Part shown: positions 13,295-21,345 of the stretch, piece by piece
Layout: each line of letters begins with the position of its first letter
Numbering within the stretch: the stretch's first letter is position 1
Source: JANQOH01 sp965201115
GTDB lineage: Bacteria > Pseudomonadota > Alphaproteobacteria > UBA7887
Direction: 5' to 3'
NCBI GenBank assembly: GCA_965201115.1
Contig: OZ241745.1
Span: 3,286,001-3,350,000, forward strand
Length of the DNA stretch: 64,000 nt
Translations under genes and position numbers: made by a program
Notes under the pieces: generated by a model
Database searches by the model: none
Told to the model about the DNA's origin: nothing
The model's input: only the letters and a program-made list of their open reading frames with translations

Positions 13295-14416
13295 ATGTAT
13301 AATTTCCCGACTCGTATTCGCGGCGTTCCGGTCGCGGCGGGCGTTTCCCTGCTGCTGGCGGCTTGCGGAGGGGGCGGCGGCTCGGCGCCGGCGGTCCCCG
13401 CGCCGCCGGCCGCGCCCGCGGTTACCGCCGCCGACCTTCAGGCCGCCGATCCCGCCAAGGTTTTGGCCCGGGCGGGCAGGGTGGGCGAATCGCTTCCGGG
13501 GTTCGGAAGCGTCACGCAATCCACGAACCGGGACGGCGACGATATAACCACGGACACGGTTTCCGCGACGCTGGACGATGGCGCGCTGACCGTCACGGTC
13601 ACGCGCCAGGGCGCGAGCGCGCTGGTCCTCGAGACCGCCGGCGCCGTCGAAGACAGCGGCGTCTATCGAACGACCTCGGGCGACAACCTGGCGCGCGACT
13701 GGCGTGTGGTCAGCGTAGCGAACGACCAAGCCGCCATCGCGCGGATCGCGGCCCTGTGGGAGGCCGACGCGCCGGACAGATACGTCGTCGCGGCGGGCTA
13801 CTGGCTGTATCTCGAGGGCGATATACAGTCGGGGATTATCGCGGACGCCGGGATGGGCGCGTTCATCGACGGTCCGGCGTTCTCCGGCCCGCCGCCGAGC
13901 CTGCCGCGGGAGGGCGCGGCCCGCTACCGCGGCGGCGCCGACGGGTTCTACGGCGCGAGTTACGGAACGGACGTCGCCGATGTCGCGAGCGGCAGCACGG
14001 TGGTGGGAGAGTTCGGCGGAGCCGCCACGCTCACCGCCGATTTCGCCGGCGGCACGGTATCGGGATGTATCGGCTGCGAGGGCAGCCTGGCGCTGGATGG
14101 CACCTTCCGCGACGGCTCGACGGGCGCCGCCAGGGATTTCGAGCAAGACAGCAACGCCGCCATTCATCTCGACGCCATACCCATCGACGCCGCAGCCGGC
14201 TCCTTCCGGGGCGAAGGCGTGAGGGTGGAGAACCCGGACCTGCCCGACGGGACGGACATTGTCGAGTCCGAAGGGCGGTGGGGCGGCCGCTTTTCCGACG
14301 TCCTGGAGGCGAACGGCAATCCGCGATGGATTGCGGGCACTTTCGCGGGGCGGGGCGTAACCTCGGGGGGAACGGCGAGCTACTTCGTCGGGGCGTTCTC
14401 CGGCGGCGACTATTAG
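13295..14416 (+). CDS. TbpB-like surface lipoprotein, copy 1
   Basis: The 373-residue lipoprotein has a lipobox (LLLAAC, Cys near residue 25), then a Gly-rich and Pro/Ala-rich linker and a beta-rich body. The C-terminal part (GGAATLTADFAGGTVSGCIG, GSFRGEGV, RWIAGTFAGRGV, SYFVGAFSG) resembles the beta-barrel repeats of transferrin-binding-protein-like solute-binding lipoproteins. A CIGCEG pair of cysteines is unusual and is kept in copy 2. AAGGGGG precedes the ATG. The downstream neighbour is a clear paralogue in the same orientation. Expected location is the outer membrane, possibly surface-exposed; the ligand is unknown. Confidence 0.75.
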   Translation: MYNFPTRIRGVPVAAGVSLLLAACGGGGGSAPAVPAPPAAPAVTAADLQAADPAKVLARAGRVGESLPGFGSVTQSTNRDGDDITTDTVSATLDDGALTVTVTRQGASALVLETAGAVEDSGVYRTTSGDNLARDWRVVSVANDQAAIARIAALWEADAPDRYVVAAGYWLYLEGDIQSGIIADAGMGAFIDGPAFSGPPPSLPREGAARYRGGADGFYGASYGTDVADVASGSTVVGEFGGAATLTADFAGGTVSGCIGCEGSLALDGTFRDGSTGAARDFEQDSNAAIHLDAIPIDAAAGSFRGEGVRVENPDLPDGTDIVESEGRWGGRFSDVLEANGNPRWIAGTFAGRGVTSGGTASYFVGAFSGGDY

Positions 14417-14560
14417 CCGGGAGCGCGCTTCGACCGGCGGGGGAGCAGGCGCAACCTGTCTCTCGCTCGACGATCGGCGGGCGCCCGGGAAGTCCGCGCC
14501 TTCGGCGCGACAGCGCCCGTTCGGGGGGCGCGCCGTGTCGCGGCCGCGGCGAATTTTACG

Positions 14561-14589
14561 TTTACACGCCCTTGATACCGTGCTATGCT
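14561..14589 (+). promoter_or_regulatory. Sigma-70-type promoter of lipoprotein 2
   Basis: TTTACA (14561-14566) and TATGCT (14584-14589) are separated by exactly 17 bases. The predicted start site, near 14596, lies just before the 13-bp tandem repeats, so the repeats would be transcribed as the 5' leader of the lipoprotein mRNA. Confidence 0.65.
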
Positions 14590-14601
14590 GGCGGCCGAAT
14601 A

Positions 14602-14718
14602 GCGACGGGGCCTCGCGACGGGGCCTCGCGACGGGGCCTCGCGACGGGGCCTCGCGACGGGGCCTCGCGACGGGGCCTCGCGACGGGGCCTCGCGACGGG
14701 GCCTCGCGACGGGGCCTC
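14602..14718 (+). repeat. Nine-copy 13-bp tandem repeat in 5' leader
   Basis: The unit GCGACGGGGCCTC is repeated nine times without a mismatch over 117 bp. It lies between the promoter at 14561-14589 and the start codon at 14746. The paralogous upstream region has the same unit exactly once (13258-13270). Perfect copies suggest recent slipped-strand expansion. Confidence 0.95.
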
Positions 14719-14745
14719 GCATGTTGTCCAACAGGGGGCCCTGAC

Positions 14746-15891
14746 ATGCATGACTTCCCGATTCGTCTTCGCCGCGCACTGGCCGCGGCGAGCGTTTCCT
14801 TGTTGCTGACGGCCTGCGGCGGAGGAGGGGGCGGCGGCGCGCCGGCTCCGCCGGCCGATCCCGCGCCGTCGGCCGGCGGGGGCGGCCCGCCCGCGGTTAC
14901 CGCCGCCGACCTTCGGGGCGCCGATCCCGCGACCGTGCTGGCCCGGGCGGCCAGCGCGGCCGAATCGCTCCCGAGGTTCGGAAGCGTCGTGCAATCCACG
15001 AACCGGGACGGATCCGGCGTAACCACGGACACGGTTTCCGCGACACTGGCCGATGGCGGGTTGACGGTGAAGATTGCGCGTCAAGGCGCAAGCACGCTTA
15101 CCCTCGACACCGCCGACGCCGTCGAGGACAGCGGCGTCTATTCCTCGTCTTCCGGCGAGTACCGGGTGCGCGATTGGGGCGTGTTCAGCGTAGCGAACGA
15201 CGAAGCCGCCATTGCCCGGATATCGGCCGCTTGGGAAGCGGACGCGCCGGACAGATACGTTGCCGCGGCGGGCTACTGGCTGCATTTCGAGGGCGACATA
15301 CGGTCTCTGGATATCATGGACGCGGAGATGGGCGCGTTTGTCGTCGGTCCGGAATTTTCCGGTCGGCCGCCGGACCTGCCGTCGATGGGCACGGCCCGTT
15401 ACCGCGGCGGCGCCGCCGGTTTCTACGGGAACAGTTACGGGACGGATATCGCCGAGATTGCGCGCGGCAGCACGGTAGTGGGGGAATTCGACGGCGTCGC
15501 CACGCTTACCGCCGATTTCTCCGACGGCACGGTATCGGGATGTATCGGTTGCGAGGGCGGCCTGTCGTTCGAAGGCGTGTTCCGCGACGGATCGACAGGC
15601 GAAACCGAAGACTTCGAGGAAAGCAGCAACGCCTCGATTCGTCTGGGCGCAATACCGATCGACACGGCGGCCGGGACCTTCCGGGGCGAAGGCATAACCG
15701 TGTGGAACCCGGACCGGCCCGATACCGTGCGCACCGTCGAGTCCGAAGGACGGTGGGGCGGCCGCTTTTCCAATATCCCGGAGGCGGACGGCGATCCGCG
15801 ATGGATTGCGGGCACTTTCGCCGGGAGAAGCGTAACCGCGGGCGGAAGCCGGAGCACCTACGTCGGAGCCTTTGCCGGCAGAGGCCAGTAG
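14746..15891 (+). CDS. TbpB-like surface lipoprotein, copy 2
   Basis: This 381-residue paralogue of the gene at 13295 keeps the same plan: lipobox LLLTAC, a Gly stretch then Pro/Ala linker, the segment FGSVVQSTNRDGSGVTTDTV, and a beta-rich C-terminal part with CIGCEGG and RWIAGTFAGRSV. The two proteins align along their whole length with many substitutions, so the duplication is not very recent, unlike the leader repeats. CAGGGGGCC precedes the ATG at a good distance for ribosome binding. The family is called transferrin-binding-like, but iron or heme binding here is only inference. Confidence 0.75.
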   Translation: MHDFPIRLRRALAAASVSLLLTACGGGGGGGAPAPPADPAPSAGGGGPPAVTAADLRGADPATVLARAASAAESLPRFGSVVQSTNRDGSGVTTDTVSATLADGGLTVKIARQGASTLTLDTADAVEDSGVYSSSSGEYRVRDWGVFSVANDEAAIARISAAWEADAPDRYVAAAGYWLHFEGDIRSLDIMDAEMGAFVVGPEFSGRPPDLPSMGTARYRGGAAGFYGNSYGTDIAEIARGSTVVGEFDGVATLTADFSDGTVSGCIGCEGGLSFEGVFRDGSTGETEDFEESSNASIRLGAIPIDTAAGTFRGEGITVWNPDRPDTVRTVESEGRWGGRFSNIPEADGDPRWIAGTFAGRSVTAGGSRSTYVGAFAGRGQ

Positions 15892-15979
15892 AGCGGGGCG
15901 GCGCGGGCACAACCCGGCTTGCGCCCGCAACCATGACCGGCGGCCGCGGTTCGCCCCGAGTGGGGAGGGGCCGCCGCCG

Positions 15980-16381
15980 TCAATCCGCGGCGTGGCCGAG
16001 CACCAGGTCGCGCAAGGTCACCATGCCCGTCGGGGTGCGGTTGCGGTCGACGACCACGGCGCGCGAGGCGCTAAAGCGCAGCAACAGGCGCACCGCGTAG
16101 CGCGCCTGCATGTCGGTCGGCGCCGTCAAAACGGGCTTCGACATGATCTCATAAACATTGACCCGCTCGGGCGCGTGGTTGTCGGCGATGACCTTGCGCG
16201 CGATGTCGGTGACGGTCACGAGGCCCGGCTCGTCGGCGGCGTCGCGGCGGTTCACGACCAGCGCGTTGACGCCGTGGCGGCGCATGTGCGCCATCGCCTC
16301 CGACACCGGGGCCAGCGGGTCGACCGCGTGGATGTCGGCGATCATGACGTCCTCGACGCGGAGAATGCGTTTCCCGTTCAT
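15980..16381 (-). CDS. Two-CBS-domain protein
   Basis: The 133-residue protein consists of two CBS domains and nothing else (VEDVMIADIHAVDPLAPVSE, then YEIMSKPVLTAPTDM). CBS pairs bind adenine nucleotides and act as energy or second-messenger sensors. It is the last gene of the DUF1538 operon, ten bases after the PII-like gene, so a regulatory role towards that membrane protein is likely but inferred. Confidence 0.85.
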   Translation of the reverse strand: MNGKRILRVEDVMIADIHAVDPLAPVSEAMAHMRRHGVNALVVNRRDAADEPGLVTVTDIARKVIADNHAPERVNVYEIMSKPVLTAPTDMQARYAVRLLLRFSASRAVVVDRNRTPTGMVTLRDLVLGHAAD

Positions 16382-16391
16382 GCGGCGCGCC

Positions 16392-16742
16392 TCACAGTTC
16401 GCCTTCGAGTTCGTCCAAGAGGGCGGGGACCTGCGTCGAGAGGCCGACCGCGTCCTCGATGGGCAGCTGGAAGGCGATTCCGGCGCCGGGCTCGCTGTCG
16501 AAGCCGCCGGCGTCGCGAATGCGCTCCAGTATCGCGCGCGCGCGGGGCGCGGCCACCAGGCACAGCACGACGTTGCGCCGCGCCGCGAGATCGAGGCCCA
16601 GGAAGGTCTTTTCCGGCTCCAGGCCCTCGCCGCGCGCGCCGGTGACGATGGTCGCGCCGGTCGCGCCGCCCGCGCGCGCGGCGTCGACCGCCGCGGCGGT
16701 CTTGTCGTCGGCCACCAGCGCCACGATCAGTTTCAGCCTCAT
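16392..16742 (-). CDS. PII-like signalling protein
   Basis: The 116-residue protein opens MRLKLIVALVADDKTAAAVD and has GATGATIVTGARGEGLEPEKTFLGLDL, which matches the T-loop region and core of PII-like proteins rather than classical GlnB; the uridylylated Tyr of GlnB is absent. PII and PII-like proteins bind nucleotides and small effectors and often gate membrane transporters. Its ATG overlaps the stop of the DUF1538 gene by four bases, which links it to that membrane protein. Confidence 0.7.
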   Translation of the reverse strand: MRLKLIVALVADDKTAAAVDAARAGGATGATIVTGARGEGLEPEKTFLGLDLAARRNVVLCLVAAPRARAILERIRDAGGFDSEPGAGIAFQLPIEDAVGLSTQVPALLDELEGEL

Positions 16743-17521
16743 GTTTCGCTCCCGCGGCGGCGGCGGCGCCCGCGCGCCCATGACGCCAGCATGGAGTAAC
16801 CCAGAACCGAGACGATGGAAAACACGCTGGCGAAGGCTATCAGCCCGAACCCGTCGATCAGCGGGCTGCGGCCCGGAATCGCCGCCGCCAGGCCCAGCCC
16901 GAGCGCCGCGACCACCGGCACGGTCACCGTGGAGGTGGTCACGCCGCCGCTGTCGTAGGCCAAGGGCACAATAGACCGCGCCGCCCAAAAGGTCTGCGCA
17001 ATCGCCGCGATATAAGCGGCGACGATATACCACGGCAAGGGCGTGCCGGTGACGATGCGGAAACACCCGAGCGCAACGCCGAAAGCGACGCCGAGCGCCA
17101 CCGCGATGCGCAGCCCCCACGCGCCGACCGCGCCGCCGGACACGTCCTCCGCCTTCAACGCCACGGCGATGAGCGACGGCTCGGCGACCGTCGCCGCGAA
17201 GCCGATCGCCGCGGCGAACGCATAGACGAGCAGGTAGTCGCTCCACTGCACGCCGTCGGCGAGACGCTCCGCGCCGACGGTTTCGGGCGCCGTAAGCTGG
17301 CGCGCCATCGTCTCGCCGATGGGGAACAGCGCCGTTTCCAGCCCGACGAGAAACAGCGTCAAACCGGCGAGTACGCAGACGAAGCCCGCGGCGATGCGCC
17401 GCAGGTTCGGTAGTTTGCGGCGCAGCACGGCGATCTGGAAGACGACGAGGATGCCCACGATGGGCGCCACATCCAGCGCTGTGGAGGCCGCCGTGGCGGC
17501 GAGGCCGCGAACGAACTCCAC
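16739..17521 (-). CDS. DUF1538 membrane protein, second half
   Basis: The 260-residue integral membrane protein of the DUF1538 family has about seven hydrophobic helices and the motif YDSGGVTTST in its C-terminal half, shared with its upstream neighbour. DUF1538 proteins are often about 500 residues with two similar halves; here the halves are separate genes. The start is a GTG whose first base is shared with the neighbour's TAG stop (TAGTG), so translation is coupled. Substrate is unknown. The PII-like and CBS genes downstream suggest nucleotide-gated transport. Confidence 0.78.
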   Translation of the reverse strand: MEFVRGLAATAASTALDVAPIVGILVVFQIAVLRRKLPNLRRIAAGFVCVLAGLTLFLVGLETALFPIGETMARQLTAPETVGAERLADGVQWSDYLLVYAFAAAIGFAATVAEPSLIAVALKAEDVSGGAVGAWGLRIAVALGVAFGVALGCFRIVTGTPLPWYIVAAYIAAIAQTFWAARSIVPLAYDSGGVTTSTVTVPVVAALGLGLAAAIPGRSPLIDGFGLIAFASVFSIVSVLGYSMLASWARGRRRRRGSET

Positions 17522-18258
17522 TATCGAACCGCGGCGCCCCAGGCCAGCACGAAAATCATCGGCGCCAGGCTCGCGAACGCGATCAGCCCGAATCCGTCGA
17601 GCATCGGGTCGCGGCCCTTGATCGAGGCGGCGAGGCCGACGCCGAGCGCGGTCACGAGCGGCACGGTGATGGTGCTGGTGGTGACGCCGCCCGAATCGTA
17701 GGCGACGCCGACGATCTCCTCGGGCGCGAACAGGGTCATGACGGATACGAGCGCATAGCCGCCGATGACGATGCGGTGGATCGGCCAGCCCTTCAGGATG
17801 CGCACCACGCCGAGCACGATGGCCGCGCCGACCGAGACCGCGACCACCATGCGCAGCGTGAAGGCGTATCGGCGCCGCGCCGCTTCGCCGCCGGCGATGG
17901 CGCCCGCTTCCGCCGCGGCCTCGGCCGCCTCGGCGGCGATGGCGATCAATGCCGGTTCGGCGACCGTGGTTCCGAACCCCAAGCAGAAGGCGAAGGCCAG
18001 CAACGCGGCGGCGCTGCCCTTGCGCGCGAATCCCTGCGCCAGCGCCTCGCCGAGGGGAAACAGGCCGCTCTCCAGGCCCTGGATGAACAGCGTCAGCCCG
18101 GCGACCACGCAGACCAGCCCGATCGCGACATCGGCGAGATTCGGGAACGGCTGTTGCAGCACCGCGACCTGGAAAAACGCAATGACAAGCACGATCGGCG
18201 CGAGGTCGCGGAAAGCGCCGGCCATGCGCCGCCCGAGCGCGGCCAAAACCCGTGTCAT
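17521..18258 (-). CDS. DUF1538 membrane protein, first half
   Basis: This 245-residue integral membrane protein belongs to the same family as its downstream neighbour. It has FCLGFGTTVAEPALIAIAAE and YDSGGVTTSTITVPLVTALG, both with close counterparts in the other half. It is the first gene of the operon DUF1538a-DUF1538b-PII-like-CBS. The ATG at 18258 begins MTRVLAALGRR. On the minus strand, TATTAT at 18311-18316 could serve as -10, though no good -35 was seen. Confidence 0.78.
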   Translation of the reverse strand: MTRVLAALGRRMAGAFRDLAPIVLVIAFFQVAVLQQPFPNLADVAIGLVCVVAGLTLFIQGLESGLFPLGEALAQGFARKGSAAALLAFAFCLGFGTTVAEPALIAIAAEAAEAAAEAGAIAGGEAARRRYAFTLRMVVAVSVGAAIVLGVVRILKGWPIHRIVIGGYALVSVMTLFAPEEIVGVAYDSGGVTTSTITVPLVTALGVGLAASIKGRDPMLDGFGLIAFASLAPMIFVLAWGAAVR

Positions 18259-18586
18259 GACGTCTCCGGAAAGGGTCGGAAGCCGCCCCGCGGCGCGCGG
18301 CAGGGCAGTATAATACCAAGGGACGCCGACATTGACCGCTCGGGGAGCGGCGACCGGGAGCGCTGTTGCCGGGGAGTCGCGGTCATCGCGCCTTTCCGAC
18401 CTGCGTTCGCGGTTGTCGAGACGTGCGGGCGGGGACGCCCGCGCACCCAGGCCCCGCCTTCGGCGGGGTTGCCGCGAGTCGACATCGATAGCTCTCGGTA
18501 TAACCGACGCGCGCGCCGGATGCGCGGTTGACAGCGGGCGCGGCGAAACCGACACAGAAACCGCCGAAACCGGGGGGAGCGAAGCC
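18259..18586. other. Divergent intergenic region between DUF1538 operon and fhs
   Basis: This 328-bp gap holds TATAAT/ATTATA at 18309-18314, which could be a -10 on either strand, and one REP-like element at 18421-18475. The sequence CTTGGTATTATAC on the minus strand also occurs upstream of the SDR gene at 44871. Nothing else gene-like is visible. Confidence 0.5.
18421..18475 (+). repeat. REP-like double-hairpin element
   Basis: ACGTGCGGGCGGGGACGCCC forms the first hairpin and CCCCGCCTTCGGCGGGG the second. This is a near-consensus family member. Confidence 0.75.
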
Positions 18587-20290
18587 ATGACCAAGGGGGC
18601 GCGCCAGCACGCGGCGCCGCTGAGCGATCTCGAAATCGCGCAGGCGGCGGCGCCGAAACCGATCGGGGAGATCGCCGGCGAACGGCTGGGCCTGCCCGCG
18701 GCCTGCCTCGTTCCCTACGGGTACGACAAGGCGAAGGTCGATCCCGCGCGCATCGACGGGCTCGAAAGCCGGCCCGACGGCAAGCTGATACTGGTGACCG
18801 CCATAACGCCGACGCCGGCGGGCGAGGGCAAGACCACGACCACGGTGGGGCTGGGCGACGGCCTGAACGCCATCGGCAAGCGCGCAGCGATCTGCCTGCG
18901 CGAACCCAGCCTGGGCCCGTGCTTCGGCATGAAGGGCGGCGCGGCGGGCGGGGGCTATGCGCAGGTCGTGCCGATGGAAGACATCAACCTGCATTTCACG
19001 GGCGATTTCCACGCCATCGGGGCGGCCAACAACCTGCTCGCGGCGCTGATCGATAACCACATCTATTGGGGCAATGCGCTGGATATCGACCCGCGCCGCG
19101 TCTCGTGGCGCCGCGCCGTCGACATGAACGACCGCGCGCTGCGGCGAATCGCCGTGTCGCTCGGCGGGGTGGCCAACGGCTTCCCGCGCGAGGACGGCTT
19201 CGACATTACCGTGGCGAGCGAGGTCATGGCAATTCTGTGCCTGGCCGACGGGCTGGAGGACATGCAGGCGCGGCTCGGGGCGATAGTCGTGGGCGCGACG
19301 CGCGGGCGCGAACCCGTGCGCGCCGCCGCGCTCAACGCCGCCGGGCCGATGACGGCGCTGCTCAAGGACGCGCTGAAGCCCAATCTCGTGCAGACGCTGG
19401 AGGGCAACCCGGCCTTTGTGCATGGCGGGCCGTTCGCCAATATCGCGCACGGCTGCAACTCGGTGGCGGCGACGCGGCTGGCGCTCAAACTGGCGGATTA
19501 CGTCGTGACCGAGGCGGGGTTCGGCGCCGATCTGGGAGCGGAAAAGTTTTTCGACATCAAATGCCGCAAGGCCGGCCTGCGGCCCGACTGCGCCGTGCTG
19601 GTGGCGACGATCCGGGCGCTGAAAATGCACGGCGGCGTGGCGCGCGGCGATCTGGCCGCGGAAAACGCCGCGGCGGTGGAGAAGGGGGCCGCCAACCTGG
19701 CGCGGCACGCCGCCAATCTGCGCCGCTTCGGCGTGCCCGTCATCGTGGCGGTCAACCGCTTTTCCGCCGACACGCCCGCCGAAACCGCGGCCTTGGCGGG
19801 CGTTTGCGCCGCGCTCGGGGTGGAGACGGTCGAGGCCGACCACTGGGCGGAAGGCGGCGCGGGCGCGGAAGCGCTCGCCGAGGCGGTCGTGCGCGCCGTC
19901 GAGCGCGGGGAGGCGAACTTCCGGCCCTTGTACGACGATTCGACGCCGCTGCGGAGCAAGCTGGAGACGATTGCGCGCACGTTGTACGGCGCGAAGGGAA
20001 TCGCCGCCGACCGGCGCGTGAGCGCGCGCTTCCGGGAACTCCAGGAAGGCGGTTTCGGCGACCTGCCCATATGCGTCGCCAAGACGCAGTACAGTTTTTC
20101 CACCGATCCGGATCTGAAGGGCGCGCCGAACGGCCATACCGTGCCGGTGCGCGAATTGCGGCTGGCGGGCGGCGCCGGGTTCGTGGTGGCCATCTGCGGC
20201 GACATCATGACCATGCCGGGCCTCCCGCGCCGCCCCGCCGCCGACAATATCGGGGTCGATGCGCAAGGCCGCGTGTCGGGGCTGTTCTGA
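18587..20290 (+). CDS. fhs: Formate-tetrahydrofolate ligase
   Basis: The enzyme joins formate to tetrahydrofolate using ATP, making 10-formyl-THF for one-carbon metabolism. The 567-residue length is normal. The ATP-binding motif is TPTPAGEGKTTTTVGL, and the protein carries the family segments EPSLGPCFGMKGGAAGGGYA, HFTGDFHAI and GFGADLGAEKF. GGGGGGAG lies upstream of the ATG at 18587. The frame extends upstream into the REP element but without homology. It stands alone; ygfZ and thyX, also folate-linked, are in the neighbourhood but not in the operon. Confidence 0.95.
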   Translation: MTKGARQHAAPLSDLEIAQAAAPKPIGEIAGERLGLPAACLVPYGYDKAKVDPARIDGLESRPDGKLILVTAITPTPAGEGKTTTTVGLGDGLNAIGKRAAICLREPSLGPCFGMKGGAAGGGYAQVVPMEDINLHFTGDFHAIGAANNLLAALIDNHIYWGNALDIDPRRVSWRRAVDMNDRALRRIAVSLGGVANGFPREDGFDITVASEVMAILCLADGLEDMQARLGAIVVGATRGREPVRAAALNAAGPMTALLKDALKPNLVQTLEGNPAFVHGGPFANIAHGCNSVAATRLALKLADYVVTEAGFGADLGAEKFFDIKCRKAGLRPDCAVLVATIRALKMHGGVARGDLAAENAAAVEKGAANLARHAANLRRFGVPVIVAVNRFSADTPAETAALAGVCAALGVETVEADHWAEGGAGAEALAEAVVRAVERGEANFRPLYDDSTPLRSKLETIARTLYGAKGIAADRRVSARFRELQEGGFGDLPICVAKTQYSFSTDPDLKGAPNGHTVPVRELRLAGGAGFVVAICGDIMTMPGLPRRPAADNIGVDAQGRVSGLF

Positions 20291-20415
20291 CGGCATAGCG
20301 CGGGGCGTTTGCGTTCGGCGGCGTCTTCGCTCATATTGTCGGCGCGCGGAGGGTTGGACGAGGCTTGGGGCGGGTTGCGAACGGCCAATGATCGCAAACA
20401 TGCAGGAACGACGCC

Positions 20416-20712
20416 ATGTATCGAATCGGATCGATTGCTGTCGCTATTGCCGCAGTGTGCCTCGTTGGCGTGGCGCGGGCCGAAGACGAGGCAGCCTGCC
20501 CCGCCAGCAATTTCGATCACTGCGTCGCTTTGGGGAAGACTTGGCCGGAGTGCGGCGTCTGCCTCGACACGAACGGCAAACCGCTTCCGCCCCGGCCGAC
20601 GCACGACGACGTGCGCATATTTCGGCAGGACGGCCCCCGGCCATGGTTCCCGATGGGCCTCTGGGTCCCTACGCCGGCCGACCTGTATCTCGCAGAGCGG
20701 ATGCGGCGGTGA
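20416..20712 (+). CDS. Small secreted Cys-containing protein, copy 1
   Basis: The 98-residue protein has a signal peptide cleaved after about VARA. The mature part of about 77 residues carries four cysteines (ACPAS, DHCVAL, PECGVC) and a Pro-rich aromatic C-terminal half (GPRPWFPMGLWVPTPADLYL). I do not recognise the family. Four cysteines fit two disulfides in the periplasm or outside the cell. A near-identical copy lies 630 bp downstream. AGGAACG precedes the ATG. Confidence 0.7.
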   Translation: MYRIGSIAVAIAAVCLVGVARAEDEAACPASNFDHCVALGKTWPECGVCLDTNGKPLPPRPTHDDVRIFRQDGPRPWFPMGLWVPTPADLYLAERMRR

Positions 20713-20715
20713 ACC

Positions 20716-20880
20716 ATGGCGGATTCGTCGCCCTGCGAATGCCGCGCGCGTGGGCGCCGCCGATTTGTTAGCGGCGGGCCCGCGGCCTGTTGTCGTCGGC
20801 GATTTCGGGCGGCGAGGCTGAATGGCTGGCGGGTCGAACCGGGCCGGACGCCGCCGTCGTGGCGGCGCCGGCAACATAGG
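20716..20880 (+). pseudogene. Degenerate copy of the downstream membrane-protein gene
   Basis: This stretch aligns base by base with the first part of the gene at 21346 (GTGGCGGATTCG versus ATGGCGGATTCG, and later GGCTGGCGGGTCGAACCGGG versus GGCTGGCGGGCCAAACCGGG). It has small indels, and its frame no longer gives the hydrophobic segments. It is the leftover second gene of the first repeat unit in a tandem duplication. Confidence 0.6.
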
Positions 20881-21045
20881 CATCGACGTGCGGGTGCGGG
20901 AAAGTATCGGGGCCGACCCGGTTGGGGCGCGGGCGTGTTGCGTTCGCGGTCGTCTTGGTCCATAGTTCGGTGTGTCAGGTGTCGAGCGCGGGTTGGACGC
21001 CTCGCCGACTGCGGCATTGCCCGCCGACGGGAAGGAGCAAACGTC
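20881..21045. other. Intergenic remainder of the tandem duplication
   Basis: No gene or clear promoter is visible here. It joins the decayed downstream part of repeat unit 1 to the leader of repeat unit 2; GGAAGGAG sits just before the next start codon. Confidence 0.4.
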
Positions 21046-21342
21046 ATGTATCGAATCGGAACGATTACTGTCGCTATCGCCGCTGTGTGCTTCGCTGGCG
21101 CGGCGTGGGCCGAAGACGAGGCGACCTGCCCCGCCAGCGATTTCGATCACTGCGTCGCTTTGGGGAAGACTTGGCCGGAGTGCGGCGTCTGCCTCGACAC
21201 GAAGGGGAAAACGCTCCCGCCCCGGCCAAAGTACGATGACGTGCGCATATTTCGGCAGGACGGCCCCCGGCCATGGTTCCCAATGGGTATTTGGGTCCCT
21301 ACACCGGCCGACCTGTATCTCGCAGAGCGGATGCGGCGGTGA
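21046..21342 (+). CDS. Small secreted Cys-containing protein, copy 2
   Basis: This is a 98-residue near-duplicate of the protein at 20416. The signal peptide region differs most, while the mature part, including all four cysteines and the GPRPWFPMG stretch, is almost unchanged. That pattern suggests the mature protein is under selection. A strong GGAAGGAG ribosome-binding site precedes the ATG. Its downstream neighbour begins four bases after the stop. Confidence 0.72.
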   Translation: MYRIGTITVAIAAVCFAGAAWAEDEATCPASDFDHCVALGKTWPECGVCLDTKGKTLPPRPKYDDVRIFRQDGPRPWFPMGIWVPTPADLYLAERMRR

Positions 21343-21345
21343 ACC

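Noticed and set aside
14602..14718. Possible CRISPR or iteron origin
   Set aside because: Units are contiguous with no spacers, and no replication gene is near. It is a simple tandem repeat.
12149..14779. Long minus-strand frame of 876 codons across ygfZ and lipoprotein 1
   Set aside because: It combines shadows of two real genes and the 13-bp repeats. The protein is low-complexity with no domain.
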